DNA from: Leptolyngbya sp. NIES-3755
GTDB lineage: Bacteria > Cyanobacteriota > Cyanobacteriia > Leptolyngbyales > Leptolyngbyaceae
Direction: 5' to 3'
NCBI GenBank assembly: GCA_001548435.1
Contig: AP017308.1
Coordinates: 5,527,030-5,591,029 of the forward strand
DNA: 64,000 nt
Part shown: positions 26,766-36,853 of the stretch, piece by piece
Layout: the number at the start of each line of letters is the position of its first letter
Numbering within the stretch: position 1 is the first letter of the stretch
Program-made: the position numbers and the translations under genes
Notes under the pieces: generated by a model
Database searches by the model: none
Seen by the model: only the letters and a program-made list of their open reading frames with translations
Told to the model about the DNA's origin: nothing

Positions 26766-29387
26766 ATGGCTACTCCTCTTAGCGGCGCTCAAATTCGGCA
26801 AACGTTTCTCGATTTCTTCGCACAGCGCGGACACCAACCGCTTCCGAGTGCGTCGCTCGTGCCTGAAGATCCGACGGTGTTATTAACGATCGCGGGAATG
26901 CTCCCGTTCAAACCGATTTTCCTCGGTCAGCGACAAGCAGAATTCCCTCGTGCGACGACTTCCCAAAAATGTATCCGCACGAATGACATCGAGAATGTGG
27001 GACGCACCGCACGACACCATACGTTCTTTGAGATGTTGGGGAATTTCAGCTTTGGCGATTATTTCAAGTCGCAAGCGATCGCTTGGGCGTGGGAGTTGTC
27101 TACAAAAACGTATGGCTTACCTCCAGAACGCATTGTGGTGAGCGTATTCGAGGAGGACGACGAAGCGTTTGCGATCTGGCGCGATGAAATTGGCATTCCT
27201 GCACATCGAATTCAGCGAATGGGCGCGAAGGATAATTTCTGGAATTCGGGTCCGACGGGTCCTTGTGGTCCGTGCTCTGAGTTGTACTACGACTTTCATC
27301 CAGAGCTGGGAGATGATCACATTGATCTCGAAGATGATACTCGGTTTATTGAGTATTACAACCTGGTGTTTATGCAGTACAACCAGGATATTGATGGCAA
27401 TCTAACGCCGCTTCAGAACAAAAACATTGATACTGGAATGGGCTTGGAGCGGATGGCACAGATTCTTCAACAAGCGCCGAATAATTATGAGACAGATTTA
27501 ATTTTCCCGATCGTACAAACTGCTGCGAAGATTGCTGGAATCGATTACGCCACCGCAGACGAATCGACAAAAGTATCACTCAAAGTCATCGGTGATCACG
27601 TTCGCGCAGTGGTTCACATGATTGCAGATGGAATCACAGCCTCGAATGAAGGGCGCGGTTATGTGTTGCGTCGATTAATTCGTCGAGTGGTGCGACATGG
27701 GCGCTTGATTGGGATTGATCAAGACTTTACGCCTGAAGTGGCGGAAACAGCGATCGCGCTTTCTGAGTCGGCTTACCCGAATGTGCGAATGAAAGAAGTC
27801 GCAGTGAAATCGGAACTCAAGATCGAGGAAGAACGCTTCCGTAAAACGCTCGATCGAGGTGAAAAACTGCTGGAAGACCTTTTGAGCAAAGAAACCAAGC
27901 AAATCTCAGGCAAAGATGCGTTTGAGCTATACGATACTTACGGTTTCCCAGTTGAACTCACTGAAGAGATCGCAGCGGAAAAAGGTTTAACCATTGATAT
28001 GAATGGTTTTGAAGCTGAAATGGAAGCTCAACGCCAACGCGGTCGAGATGCACATAAAACCATTGATCTCACCGTTCAAGGAACACTCGACACCTTAGCT
28101 GCAACCCTTCAAGAAACAGAGTTTTTAGGCTACAAACAACGATCGAGTCAAGCAGAGATTCAACTATTGCTCGTGAATGGTGAAACCGTCGATCGGGTCG
28201 AATCTGGAACCGAAGTGCAAATCGTTCTGAACCAAACGCCATTCTATGCAGAATCGGGGGGACAAATTGGCGATCGAGGTTATCTCTCCAGTGAAAATTC
28301 TGTGATTCGGATCGAGGATGTCAAGAAAGAATCTGCGTTCTTTGTTCACTTTGGACGAGTCGAGCGTGGAAGCGTTCGAGTGGGCGATCGCGTCACGGCT
28401 CAAATCGATTTATCCTGTCGTCGTCGCGCTGCTGCCAATCATTCGGCAACTCACTTGCTCCAAGCTGCACTTCGCAAGATTGTAGATGAAGGCATTTCTC
28501 AAGCGGGATCGTTAGTAGACTTCGATCGCTTAAGATTCGACTTCAACTATTCCAAGCCGTTAACCGCTGAACAATTGCAGCAAATCGAAGAGCAGATCAA
28601 TACTTGGATTGCAGAAGGACACCAAGCGGAAATTGCAGTCATGCCGATCGCAGATGCGAAAGCGAAAGGTGCGATCGCAATGTTTGGGGAGAAATACGGC
28701 GATGAAGTTCGCGTGATTGACTTTCCAGGCGTTTCGATGGAACTCTGTGGTGGAACTCATGTAAGCAATACCGCAGAAATTGGATTGTTCAAGATTGTTT
28801 CAGAAGCGGGTGTCGCGGCGGGAATTCGACGGATTGAAGCAATTTCTGGGGCATCGGTTTTAGAGTATCTGAACGTTCGGGATGCAGTCGTTAAAGAGTT
28901 AAGCGATCGCTTCAAAGTTAAACCTGAAGAAATCTCCGATCGAATTACTTCACTGCAAACTGAACTGAAGAACACTCAGAAGCAGTTAGAAGCCGTTAAA
29001 GGACAACTCGCGATCGCGAAATCTGATCAACTCTTAGCTGAAGCTGAAACGGTTGGAGACTTCAAAATTCTTGTGTCACAGCTAGAAGGCGTTGATCCGG
29101 CAGCACTCCAGAAAGCGGCAGAACAATTGCTGCAAAAAGTGGGAGAAGGCGCGATCGTTTTAGGCTCCATTCCTGAAGCTGGAAAGGTGAGCTTTGTCGC
29201 GGCATTTAGTCCGGCGGTGGTGAAGAAAGGGCTGCAAGCGGGCAAGGTCGTGGGCGCGATCGCGAAAATCTGCGGGGGTGGGGGTGGCGGTCGTCCGAAT
29301 CTTGCACAAGCGGGAGGACGCGATACCAGCAAGCTACCGGAAGCATTAACGGAAGCGAAGAACCAATTGCAAGCTGGATTAGGTTGA
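26766..29387 (+). CDS. alaS: Alanyl-tRNA synthetase
   Basis: The 873-residue enzyme charges tRNA-Ala and edits mis-acylated tRNA. Class II motifs lie in the first 240 residues ([54 protein letters not shown]). The editing domain has [11 protein letters not shown] and CGGTHVSNT, which bind zinc. The C-Ala domain holds the glycine-rich [15 protein letters not shown]. The length is normal. A 12-bp stem at 29393-29430 follows at once. Confidence 0.97.
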   Translation: MATPLSGAQIRQTFLDFFAQRGHQPLPSASLVPEDPTVLLTIAGMLPFKPIFLGQRQAEFPRATTSQKCIRTNDIENVGRTARHHTFFEMLGNFSFGDYFKSQAIAWAWELSTKTYGLPPERIVVSVFEEDDEAFAIWRDEIGIPAHRIQRMGAKDNFWNSGPTGPCGPCSELYYDFHPELGDDHIDLEDDTRFIEYYNLVFMQYNQDIDGNLTPLQNKNIDTGMGLERMAQILQQAPNNYETDLIFPIVQTAAKIAGIDYATADESTKVSLKVIGDHVRAVVHMIADGITASNEGRGYVLRRLIRRVVRHGRLIGIDQDFTPEVAETAIALSESAYPNVRMKEVAVKSELKIEEERFRKTLDRGEKLLEDLLSKETKQISGKDAFELYDTYGFPVELTEEIAAEKGLTIDMNGFEAEMEAQRQRGRDAHKTIDLTVQGTLDTLAATLQETEFLGYKQRSSQAEIQLLLVNGETVDRVESGTEVQIVLNQTPFYAESGGQIGDRGYLSSENSVIRIEDVKKESAFFVHFGRVERGSVRVGDRVTAQIDLSCRRRAAANHSATHLLQAALRKIVDEGISQAGSLVDFDRLRFDFNYSKPLTAEQLQQIEEQINTWIAEGHQAEIAVMPIADAKAKGAIAMFGEKYGDEVRVIDFPGVSMELCGGTHVSNTAEIGLFKIVSEAGVAAGIRRIEAISGASVLEYLNVRDAVVKELSDRFKVKPEEISDRITSLQTELKNTQKQLEAVKGQLAIAKSDQLLAEAETVGDFKILVSQLEGVDPAALQKAAEQLLQKVGEGAIVLGSIPEAGKVSFVAAFSPAVVKKGLQAGKVVGAIAKICGGGGGGRPNLAQAGGRDTSKLPEALTEAKNQLQAGLG

Positions 29388-29392
29388 ATTAC

Positions 29393-29430
29393 TTTGCCAC
29401 GACTTGGTTTATCGATCGAGTCGTGGCAAA
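29393..29430 (+). terminator. Stem-loop after alaS
   Basis: TTTGCCACGACT (29393-29404) pairs perfectly with AGTCGTGGCAAA (29419-29430). No T tract follows on the plus strand, so it may be an mRNA end protector or a weak terminator. It lies directly upstream of the ribosome-binding site of the next gene. Confidence 0.6.
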
Positions 29431-29450
29431 ACAACTCGGAGGCTAACTTT

Positions 29451-29708
29451 GTGGAGATTCGAGAAAAACTGAATTTATACCAAGACCCGATTCCCTACGT
29501 CAGTGAAGCAGAACAGCAAGAAATTGAAGCAGAGTTTGGCTCACCTGCTGACGAGGATGAAGAGTGGATAGATATGACTGTGTGGGTGAAGAATGGCAAT
29601 CGCTCTACACCTAAAGGAGTCTGGACAGGATCGGAAGAAATTACAGAAAATGATCTTGCAGAGGCGCGGCAAGAAATGTGGGATCAATTTGCGAAATTCG
29701 AGCCATAA
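29451..29708 (+). CDS. Small acidic protein, unknown function
   Basis: This 85-residue acidic frame starts at GTG with a very good GGAGG nine bases upstream, which decides the start. Sequence features: LNLYQDPIPYVSEAEQQEIEAEFG, then EEWIDMTVWVKNG and DLAEARQEMWDQFAKFEP. No family is recognised with certainty; the tail pattern resembles small antitoxin-like proteins but that is weak. It is followed 27 bases later by a hydrolase gene, with which it may be co-transcribed. Confidence 0.65.
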   Translation: MEIREKLNLYQDPIPYVSEAEQQEIEAEFGSPADEDEEWIDMTVWVKNGNRSTPKGVWTGSEEITENDLAEARQEMWDQFAKFEP

Positions 29709-29735
29709 ATGTATTGATCCGGTTTGGTGATAAAC

Positions 29736-30569
29736 ATGAAGTGGCTTTTGAAAGGTTTGAAAAGTGCATTACTGATTTATGTAATGGTTTGTTTCGTCCT
29801 CTTTCTCATGCAATCGCGCTTCATTTTCTTCCCGACTCGAACGATTTACAAAACGCCGATCGATCTTGGTTTGCCTGCTCAAGAAGTTTGGGTTCCAGTA
29901 AAAAACTGGCTCGGTCAAACAGAGCGAATTCATGCTTGGTGGCTTCCCGGTCGCGATCCGAAATTAGGGACTGTACTTTACTTTCACGGGAATGGTGGAA
30001 CGCTGGGCGGCATTGACCAGATGGAGCGGATTCATGAACTAGGATTCTCCGTGATGGTGATTAGCTATCGGGGATATGGCAAGAGTGAAGGCGGGTTTCC
30101 CTCAGAAGCTCAAGTCTACGAAGATGCTCAAGCGGCTTGGAACTATTTAGTCAACGATCGTAGAATTCCACCGAACCAAATCACGATTTATGGCTATTCG
30201 ATCGGAGGTGCGATCGCGATCGATTTGGCATCAAAACAGCCCGATGCGAGAGCGCTGATTGTTCAAAGCTCATTCACGTCGATGCGAGAGATGGCATTGC
30301 TTCAGAAGCCGTTTCGATTGTTTCCGATCGAGCTAATTTTGACGCAGCGATTTAACTCGATCGACAAAGTGAAAACGCTCAAGATGCCCGTGTTGTACTT
30401 TCACGGGGATGCGGATGAAATTGTTCCACCTAGAATGAGTCAAGCTTTGTACGATGCTACTCCGACTCCGAAACAATTATTATTTATTCGGGGCGCAAAT
30501 CATAACGACGCAGAATTTACAATTGAACACTTAGAAGCGATTCGGAAGTTTGTGGAAAGCGTTCGCTAA
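29736..30569 (+). CDS. Alpha/beta hydrolase, membrane-anchored
   Basis: The 277-residue protein has one N-terminal membrane helix (about 8-28) and then an alpha/beta-hydrolase domain of the BEM46/YfhR type. It carries the oxyanion region YFHGNGGTLGG, the nucleophile elbow YGYSIGGA (Ser), the acid in FHGDADEIVPP and the His in GANHNDAEF. All three triad residues are in place, so it should be an active serine hydrolase facing the periplasm or lumen. The substrate is unknown. ATG at 29736 is chosen over the GTG at 29724. Confidence 0.88.
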   Translation: MKWLLKGLKSALLIYVMVCFVLFLMQSRFIFFPTRTIYKTPIDLGLPAQEVWVPVKNWLGQTERIHAWWLPGRDPKLGTVLYFHGNGGTLGGIDQMERIHELGFSVMVISYRGYGKSEGGFPSEAQVYEDAQAAWNYLVNDRRIPPNQITIYGYSIGGAIAIDLASKQPDARALIVQSSFTSMREMALLQKPFRLFPIELILTQRFNSIDKVKTLKMPVLYFHGDADEIVPPRMSQALYDATPTPKQLLFIRGANHNDAEFTIEHLEAIRKFVESVR

Positions 30570-30582
30570 TTCGGAGTGCAAT

Positions 30583-31161
30583 ATGTCAGGGAAAAGAACC
30601 GATGAGTACAGCAATCAGCTAAAACAAGAGTTTGGGGAGCTAATCGAGTCACTGAATCTCAAAGAGCAACGCAGTAAAGAATATCTTCGGATGCGATGGC
30701 TCGATCAAGTGATGTGGATGGAAAAACGAGCCGGAGAAATGCGCGATCGACATCGACGCTTGAGATTGAGCGTGATTATCTGTAGTGCGATCGTGCCGAT
30801 TATTGTGGCGATGAACTTTAATCAAGACAGGGAAGTTGATAAAGTTCTCAAAGTTACTGTGATTGCCGTGAGCGCAGTTGTGACTGTGAGTTCTGCGATC
30901 GATGAATTCTATCAATTTGGCAATCGCTGGTATAGCTATCGTAAATCAGCCGAACTCTTGAAAACTCATGGTTGGCAGTTCTTTCAACTCAGTGGTGCAT
31001 ATCGCAACTACAAAACCCACGAAGAAGCTTTACCGATCTTTAGTGATGAGATTGAAGGTATCATTCAGCGAGATGTCGAAATCTATGTCTCTGAAGGAAT
31101 ACAACAATTGAGCGCCCAAGAGAAAACCCCTGAACTCCCGCCAACCGATCCTACTCCATGA
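30583..31161 (+). CDS. DUF4231-family two-helix membrane protein
   Basis: The 192-residue protein has a helical N-terminus (YLRMRWLDQVMWMEKRA), two membrane helices (about 63-80 and 88-108) and a cytosolic helical part (FYQFGNRWYSYRKSAELLKTHGWQFF). This is the DUF4231 layout, which has been linked to the SLATT group of 2TM proteins found near nucleotide-sensing conflict systems. No nucleotidyltransferase partner is seen here. It overlaps the next gene by four bases (ATGA), so they are coupled. Confidence 0.82.
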   Translation: MSGKRTDEYSNQLKQEFGELIESLNLKEQRSKEYLRMRWLDQVMWMEKRAGEMRDRHRRLRLSVIICSAIVPIIVAMNFNQDREVDKVLKVTVIAVSAVVTVSSAIDEFYQFGNRWYSYRKSAELLKTHGWQFFQLSGAYRNYKTHEEALPIFSDEIEGIIQRDVEIYVSEGIQQLSAQEKTPELPPTDPTP

Positions 31162-31505
31162 CTGATCTGCCACCCTTAAACGCTGATACGATTTGGGCGA
31201 TTTTGAACGATACGATCGACGATACGATCGCGAATCGTTTAGTTTGCCATTACCTCGGATATGACGATAAAACTGTTGATCCACAATGGTTAGAAGCTTA
31301 TCCTGATCCCCCGAATTTTATTGAAAGTCGTCCCGCAGTCGTCAAGTTAACGCGATCGATTCCTCCAGAAAATAAGCAACTTTTGAAAGAGCAGCTTGGA
31401 TTTGGTGGATATAAAGTTGATGAGCTTGTGCCCCGAAAAACTCGACGTGCAACAATGGCGAACTGGTTGTTAAGCTACATGCAGCAGAATCAAATTCCAC
31501 TTTAG
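31158..31505 (+). CDS. Cyanobacterial protein of unknown function
   Basis: The 115-residue soluble protein has a helical N-terminus (ADTIWAILNDTIDDTIANRLVCHYLGY), a central SIPPENKQLLKEQLGFGGYKVDELVPRKTRRATMANWLL and no membrane segment. I do not recognise a family with a known role. It is translationally coupled to the DUF4231 gene, and a second small gene follows 12 bases later, so it belongs to this short operon. Confidence 0.75.
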   Translation: MTDLPPLNADTIWAILNDTIDDTIANRLVCHYLGYDDKTVDPQWLEAYPDPPNFIESRPAVVKLTRSIPPENKQLLKEQLGFGGYKVDELVPRKTRRATMANWLLSYMQQNQIPL

Positions 31506-31517
31506 GAGACGAGTGTT

Positions 31518-31733
31518 ATGGGAATCGAACGTCGAATGTCGAGAGCTATGTTTCTTCCCGCTGAAACGGTTCAACTCCGTCAACTCTGCTTTACTCCTGG
31601 AAAAGTTTATCAGCCTGGACATTACATTGCAGGAGAGTTGCCGGATGTTGCATTTGAAATGGGTTTAGTCGATAAACTGCCTCCCGTGCGCGGTAAGAGT
31701 GCTGAGATTCGTGAGCAACCGGATGAAGAATGA
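31518..31733 (+). CDS. Small protein of unknown function
   Basis: The 71-residue product starts [24 protein letters not shown] and includes [26 protein letters not shown] lies upstream of its ATG. It overlaps the start of the following aminotransferase-like gene by 11 bases, which suggests the operon continues into it. No function is assigned. Confidence 0.68.
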   Translation: MGIERRMSRAMFLPAETVQLRQLCFTPGKVYQPGHYIAGELPDVAFEMGLVDKLPPVRGKSAEIREQPDEE

Positions 31734-32865
31734 TCCCTATGCTTGGATAGAACAATCATTAAGTGCGATCGACCGAGCAGGCTGGTATCGATCTGTCAAA
31801 ACGATCGATCGTCCGGGTGCAGTGATTCAAATCGAAGATCGCACTTATCTAAATTTTGCTAGTAATGACTATTTAGGACTTGCAACCGACGATCGATTGA
31901 TTCATGCTGCGATCGAAGCGACTCAGCAATATGGTACGGGCAGCACAGGATCGCGATTACTCACAGGACATCGACCCTTACATCGAGCATTAGAAACTGC
32001 GATCGCACAACTCAAACAAGCCGAAGATGCGATCGTCTTTAGTTCTGGATACTTAGCGAATTTAGGCGCGATCGCGGCGTTAATTGGTAAACGCGATTTA
32101 ATTATATCTGATCAATACAATCATTCAAGCTTACGAAATGGCGCTATTGTCAGCGGTGCAACGATTTTAGAGTATCAGTACTGTGATGTTGCAGATTTGA
32201 AGATTAAGTTGGAACAACAGCGATCGCACTTTCAAAGATGCTTGATTCTAACGGATACCGTATTTAGCATGGATGGTGATCTCTGTCCTTTGCCTGAAAT
32301 CTTAGATTTAGCGGATCACTTTGAGTGCATGGTGCTAGTGGATGAAGCTCATGGAACAGGTGTGATGGGCGCGACAGGTGCAGGATGTGTCGAGCATTTT
32401 GGCTGTACCGGACGTGCAATTGTTCAAATGGGAACCTTGAGCAAAGCATTAGGAAGCTTAGGAGGTTATGTTGCTGGATCGGCAGTGTTAGTTGATTTTC
32501 TGAGAAATCGTGCTCCGAGTTGGATTTATACGACGGGACTATCTCCAGCGGATACGGCGGCTGCATTGTGTGCGATCGGGATTGTTCAATCAGAACCGGA
32601 ACGTCGATCGCAGCTTTGGCAGAATGTCGCTTATCTCAAATCAAAACTATCGAACTTTGAATTGTTACCCTCAGAGTCTCCAATTATCTGTTGGCAGTTG
32701 CCCGATGTTCAAACTGCGCTCCAAACTGCACAATTGCTCAACGATCGAGGTATCTTTGCTCCTGCAATTCGTCCTCCGACTGTTCCAACCAGCCGAATTC
32801 GGATGACTGTAATGGCAACACACACGAGAGAACACCTCGATCGACTAATCACAGCACTAACCTAA
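31723..32865 (+). CDS. bioF: 8-amino-7-oxononanoate synthase or close relative
   Basis: The 380-residue PLP enzyme of the alpha-oxoamine synthase family joins pimeloyl-ACP and alanine in biotin synthesis. Typical blocks: [53 protein letters not shown] and [18 protein letters not shown], where Lys binds PLP. The length fits BioF, but other alpha-oxoamine synthases are similar, so the name rests on overall match. ATG at 31723 is chosen; the frame opens at 31699. It is followed 4 bases later by a methyltransferase gene. Confidence 0.88.
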   Translation: MKNDPYAWIEQSLSAIDRAGWYRSVKTIDRPGAVIQIEDRTYLNFASNDYLGLATDDRLIHAAIEATQQYGTGSTGSRLLTGHRPLHRALETAIAQLKQAEDAIVFSSGYLANLGAIAALIGKRDLIISDQYNHSSLRNGAIVSGATILEYQYCDVADLKIKLEQQRSHFQRCLILTDTVFSMDGDLCPLPEILDLADHFECMVLVDEAHGTGVMGATGAGCVEHFGCTGRAIVQMGTLSKALGSLGGYVAGSAVLVDFLRNRAPSWIYTTGLSPADTAAALCAIGIVQSEPERRSQLWQNVAYLKSKLSNFELLPSESPIICWQLPDVQTALQTAQLLNDRGIFAPAIRPPTVPTSRIRMTVMATHTREHLDRLITALT

Positions 32866-32869
32866 TATT

Positions 32870-33487
32870 ATGAATCCTTCTGATCGCCAATTTGCGCCTG
32901 CGACCCAACGCAATCGTGAGCCAATTCTAGAAGTCTTACGCGAAGTCCTACCACCGACGGGAACTGTTCTAGAAATTTCCAGTGGCACTGGAGAACATGC
33001 AGTGTTTTTTGCGCCACGTCTTGCACCTCGAAAATGGCAACCTTCTGATCCCAATCCAATTGCACTTGCCAGTATTGCGGCATGGCGTGAAGTTGAACCC
33101 GCTGAGAATTTAGCTCCTCCGATCGAGATCGATGCTCGTGATCCAGTTTGGAGGATTGAAGTGCAGAATGAGAAAATTACTGCGATCGTCAATATCAATA
33201 TGATTCACATTTCGCCCTGGTCAGCGTGTTTGGGCTTGATGGCAGGCGCGAATCGAATTCTTCCATCTGGTGGAATTTTGTATCTTTATGGTCCTTACAA
33301 GCAAGGTGGAATTCATACTGCACCAAGCAATGAGATGTTTGATGAAAGCTTACAGCTACAAAATCCAGCATGGGGCGTGAGAAATCTAGAAGACGTTGTT
33401 ACTGCGGCTGAACATCAAAAACTGGCACTGCTGAAAGTGGTTGCAATGCCAGCGAACAATTTATCGGTTGTGTTTCAGAAAAGTTAG
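32870..33487 (+). CDS. DUF938-family SAM-dependent methyltransferase-like protein
   Basis: The 205-residue protein matches DUF938: NREPILEVLREVLPPTGTVLEISSGTGEHAVFFAPRL (SAM-binding glycine loop EISSGTGEH), WQPSDPN, INMIHISPW and NRILPSGGILYLYGPY. It has the Rossmann-fold methyltransferase layout, with an unknown substrate. It is coupled to the bioF-like gene, and its end overlaps the convergent ileS gene by 4 bases. Confidence 0.9.
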   Translation: MNPSDRQFAPATQRNREPILEVLREVLPPTGTVLEISSGTGEHAVFFAPRLAPRKWQPSDPNPIALASIAAWREVEPAENLAPPIEIDARDPVWRIEVQNEKITAIVNINMIHISPWSACLGLMAGANRILPSGGILYLYGPYKQGGIHTAPSNEMFDESLQLQNPAWGVRNLEDVVTAAEHQKLALLKVVAMPANNLSVVFQKS

Positions 33488-36366
33488 AACTGACCGTCGA
33501 TCGCAGGAACACATCGCTCACACAACAATGGATGTAAGGATGATTTCCCGACCTGAATCGAATAGTTCCAGCAGCGATCGCATTTCTCACCGTCTGCTTT
33601 AACGACACCAATTCCCAAGCTTTCTGTTTGAGTGGTGTATTTTGCTTCGGTTAATCGGTCTGATGACTCTAACAGTTCAACTTGCGAAGTAATAAACAGA
33701 TAGCGCAATTCATCGACTCGATTTCCACTCAAGCTATCAGCAGGATTGAGCCTTTGCAGCACCGATCGCAATTCTGGATCAGCGACGAACAATCGTAATT
33801 TTGCTTCGAGTGAAGACCCGATCGCTTTATCGGTTCGTGCTTGTTCCAGTACTTTGTTCGCTTCTGCACGAATGTCCCGCAGCTTTTCCCATTTCTGTGC
33901 AAGCTCTGGATTGCGCCATTGGTCTTCTAGCTTCACCCAACCTGCTTCAAACACCGATTTGTAAGGCGTTTTGTAAGGTAAGTACTGCCAGATATCTTCT
34001 GCCATATGGGATAGAACAGGCGCGATCGATTTTGCTAAGTTCTCAAGCGCGATCGCTAACACCGTCTGACAACTCCGACGACGTTCTGCATTCACAGAAC
34101 TGATGTACAACCGATCTTTTGCAATGTCGAGGTAGAAGTTCGACAAATCGACTGCACAGAAGTTCTGAGCCGTTTGGAAAAAGCGGAAGAATTGATACGT
34201 CTCAAACGAGTCTTGGATCTCGTCAAATACTTCTGTCATGCGGTGCAGCATGTATCGATCGAGTTCCGGTAACTGATCGTAAGCAACTGCATCTTTTGCT
34301 GGATCGAAGTCATGTAAGTTTCCTAGCAAGAATCGGGCTGTGTTGCGGATCTTCCGATACACATCAGACATTTGCTTCAGGATGTTTTTACCGATCGGGA
34401 CATCAGTGGTATAGTCCACCGAAGACACCCACAAGCGTAAGATATCCGCACCATAAGGCGGTTCTTGCTGTTGGTTCTTTCCGCCTTCGATCACAATCAT
34501 TGGATCAACAACATTGCCCAAGGATTTACTTTGTTTGCGTCCTTGCTCATCCAAAGTAAAACCATGAGTCAGCACTGTTTTGTAAGGAGCTTGCCCCTGG
34601 GTTGCAACACTCGTGAGCAAGCTTGATTGAAACCAACCGCGATGTTGATCCGACCCTTCGAGATAGATATCAGCGGGATAGCGCAATTCTGGACGCTGTT
34701 CGACCACTGCTGCCCAAGAAGAGCCAGAATCAAACCAAACATCCATTGTGTCTGTCCCTTTGCGGTACTTCTTGCCGTGGTACTTTTCGGGAAGAAGTTC
34801 CTCGATCGACAATTCCCACCAAGCATCCGACCCTTTTTCCGCCACGATCGCTTGCACATGTGCGATCGTTTCTTCGTTCAACAATGGCTCTCCAGTTTCC
34901 TCGTCATAAAACACCGGAATCGGCACACCCCAGCTTCTTTGACGTGAGATACACCAATCCGATCGCTCAGCCACCATTGAGGTAATCCGATTTTCGCCTT
35001 GTGCTGGAATCCATTGCACTCCAGAAATTGCTTCTAATGCTTGATCTCGGAAGCCTTCAACCGACGCAAACCATTGTTCAGTTGCGCGGAAAATCGTTGG
35101 CTTTTTAGTCCGCCAATCGTAAGGATATTTATGTTGGTATGGCTCTTCTTTAAGCAGCGATCGAGCTTCTTGCAATGCTTCGATCACCGCAGGATTTCCA
35201 TCACCCAACACATTCAAGCCCTGAAACTGTCCCGCCTCTTCGGTGAAGTTGCCATCATCATCGACCGGAGCCAAGATTGGCAATCCATAACGCTGTCCAA
35301 CTAGGTAGTCATCTTGACCATGACCTGGAGCCGTGTGAACTAAACCTGTACCGGATTCAGTCGTGACATAATCGCCACCGATCACGATTTCACTAATGCG
35401 ATCGAACAATGGATGCCGATAGGTTGTATGCTCCAACAATCGACCCATCATCGTTGCTTTGACTTCGAGCGAAGTACCAAGAACCTCAGATAATCGATCG
35501 ACTAAATCCTTTGCAACAATCAGATACTTAAATCGTCCCGGTGCATTCTCTCCAACTTCCACCACCGCGTAAACCAAATCGGGGTTCACACTCACAGCTA
35601 AGTTTGCCGGAATCGTCCAAGGTGTCGTCGTCCAGATCGCCACACCCAACTCACCCAAAAATGGATCGAGCGGCATCTGCAGCTCTTTCGACAAATTCAG
35701 CACTTCAAACGCAGCGTACAAGCTCCGAGAAGTATGACCTTCTGGATATTCCAATTCTGCTTCTGCGAGTGCTGTTTTAGAACTTGGACTCCAGTGAACA
35801 GGCTTTAATCCTCGATAGATATAGCCTTTGAGAACCATTTGCCCAAACACACCGATCTGAGCCGCTTCGTATTCTGGTTTCAAAGTCAAATAAGGATGAT
35901 CCCAATCGCCCCAGACTCCGTAGCGTTTGAAGCTGGTCGCTTGTTGAGCAACTGTATCGATCGCGAAATCCCGCGCCTTTTGTCGCAGCGATAACGGGGT
36001 CAATTGGCGACGCTCTTCGGGCTTGAGAGTTTGTAGGACTTTTAGCTCGATCGGCAGTCCATGACAATCCCATCCAGGCACGTAGCGAACCTTTCGCCCT
36101 TTGAGCAATTGATACTTATTGATCGTGTCTTTCAGAATTTTGTTCAGTGCGTGACCGATGTGGAGTGCGCCATTTGCATAAGGCGGACCGTCATGCAGAA
36201 TGAACTCTTCACCCGGATTCTCTTGCGACAGGTGTTCGTAAATCTGTTGCTCTGCCCAAAATTTTTGCAGTTCAGGCTCGCGTTTGACCGCATTGGCGCG
36301 CATATCAAACTTGGTTTGGGGCAGGTTCACGCTGTTTTTGTATGAACCGGGTTCTGTCGCAGTCAT
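33484..36366 (-). CDS. ileS: Isoleucyl-tRNA synthetase
   Basis: The 960-residue enzyme charges tRNA-Ile. The class I HIGH motif is in DGPPYANGALHIGHALNK. The KMSKS loop reads KQSKSLGN (after DEQGR), a conservative variant. The editing domain and C-terminal zinc-binding cysteines (CDRCWNYS and CERC) are present, so this is the zinc-type bacterial form. The length is normal. It is divergent from the DUF6888/DUF6887 pair at 36478. Confidence 0.97.
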   Translation of the reverse strand: MTATEPGSYKNSVNLPQTKFDMRANAVKREPELQKFWAEQQIYEHLSQENPGEEFILHDGPPYANGALHIGHALNKILKDTINKYQLLKGRKVRYVPGWDCHGLPIELKVLQTLKPEERRQLTPLSLRQKARDFAIDTVAQQATSFKRYGVWGDWDHPYLTLKPEYEAAQIGVFGQMVLKGYIYRGLKPVHWSPSSKTALAEAELEYPEGHTSRSLYAAFEVLNLSKELQMPLDPFLGELGVAIWTTTPWTIPANLAVSVNPDLVYAVVEVGENAPGRFKYLIVAKDLVDRLSEVLGTSLEVKATMMGRLLEHTTYRHPLFDRISEIVIGGDYVTTESGTGLVHTAPGHGQDDYLVGQRYGLPILAPVDDDGNFTEEAGQFQGLNVLGDGNPAVIEALQEARSLLKEEPYQHKYPYDWRTKKPTIFRATEQWFASVEGFRDQALEAISGVQWIPAQGENRITSMVAERSDWCISRQRSWGVPIPVFYDEETGEPLLNEETIAHVQAIVAEKGSDAWWELSIEELLPEKYHGKKYRKGTDTMDVWFDSGSSWAAVVEQRPELRYPADIYLEGSDQHRGWFQSSLLTSVATQGQAPYKTVLTHGFTLDEQGRKQSKSLGNVVDPMIVIEGGKNQQQEPPYGADILRLWVSSVDYTTDVPIGKNILKQMSDVYRKIRNTARFLLGNLHDFDPAKDAVAYDQLPELDRYMLHRMTEVFDEIQDSFETYQFFRFFQTAQNFCAVDLSNFYLDIAKDRLYISSVNAERRRSCQTVLAIALENLAKSIAPVLSHMAEDIWQYLPYKTPYKSVFEAGWVKLEDQWRNPELAQKWEKLRDIRAEANKVLEQARTDKAIGSSLEAKLRLFVADPELRSVLQRLNPADSLSGNRVDELRYLFITSQVELLESSDRLTEAKYTTQTESLGIGVVKADGEKCDRCWNYSIQVGKSSLHPLLCERCVPAIDGQF

Positions 36367-36477
36367 AAGAAAAGGGGCTAAAAATCACATATCCGTCTAT
36401 TTTGTCAGGAATTTCGTCACTGTGGAGAGAAGCGCGAAATTTGTTTCGGATTTCCTGGGCAATTTAAATATGTCAGA

Positions 36478-36684
36478 ATTGAGGAAAAAGTCATCAATCT
36501 CACCACTGCACAGGCAATCAAATCTGTTGAACTTTGCCAGAGACTCTCTGATTTGTATCGAGATATCTACTTATTTCGATTCAATCCGCTCACCGGAACG
36601 ATATACATCTTGGCTCAAGAGAATATCGAACTCATCATTAGACAGAATGGAACTTGGGAGTTTATCAATGAAGCCGAATTTTGA
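36478..36684 (+). CDS. DUF6888-like small protein, start unclear
   Basis: From about 36490 the frame reads VINLTTAQAIKSVELCQRLS, then LYRDIYLFRFNPLTGTIYILAQ and IELIIRQNGTWEFINEAEF. This matches DUF6888 and the gene at 9237-9413. No ATG, GTG or TTG lies in this frame after the upstream region; ATT at 36478 is the nearest rare candidate. ATG TCA GAA TTG AGG at 36470 is in another frame and reaches this one only by a shift at the AAAAA run (36485-36489). So either an unusual start, a frameshift or decay is present. The end overlaps the next gene. Confidence 0.5.
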   Translation: MEEKVINLTTAQAIKSVELCQRLSDLYRDIYLFRFNPLTGTIYILAQENIELIIRQNGTWEFINEAEF

Positions 36685-36853
36685 CGAAATGACCAGAGAA
36701 GAATTGAGAGCGTATATCTTTGAACATCGAGAAGACGACGAAGCACTCGCCGCGCTCATTCGTCGGCAAGATCCGAATGCAGTGAAGTATACGACGAACG
36801 ACCCCGAAGAAATCAAGGAAATTCTGAGAAAGAAAATCGCGGGTGAAATCTAA
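36668..36853 (+). CDS. DUF6887-like small protein
   Basis: The 61-residue acidic protein MKPNFDEMTREELRAYIFEH..., then EALAALIRRQDPNAVKYTT and EEIKEILRKKIAGEI. It is a clear paralogue of the gene at 9022-9237 and the second half of the DUF6888/DUF6887 pair. Its ATG lies inside the end of the upstream frame (17-base overlap). It is convergent with, and overlaps by 4 bases, the TerB-like gene. Function unknown. Confidence 0.75.
   Translation: MKPNFDEMTREELRAYIFEHREDDEALAALIRRQDPNAVKYTTNDPEEIKEILRKKIAGEI

Noticed and set aside
33746-36345. Many plus-strand frames opposite ileS
   Set aside because: They are shadows of the long ileS frame and none shows protein-like patterns.
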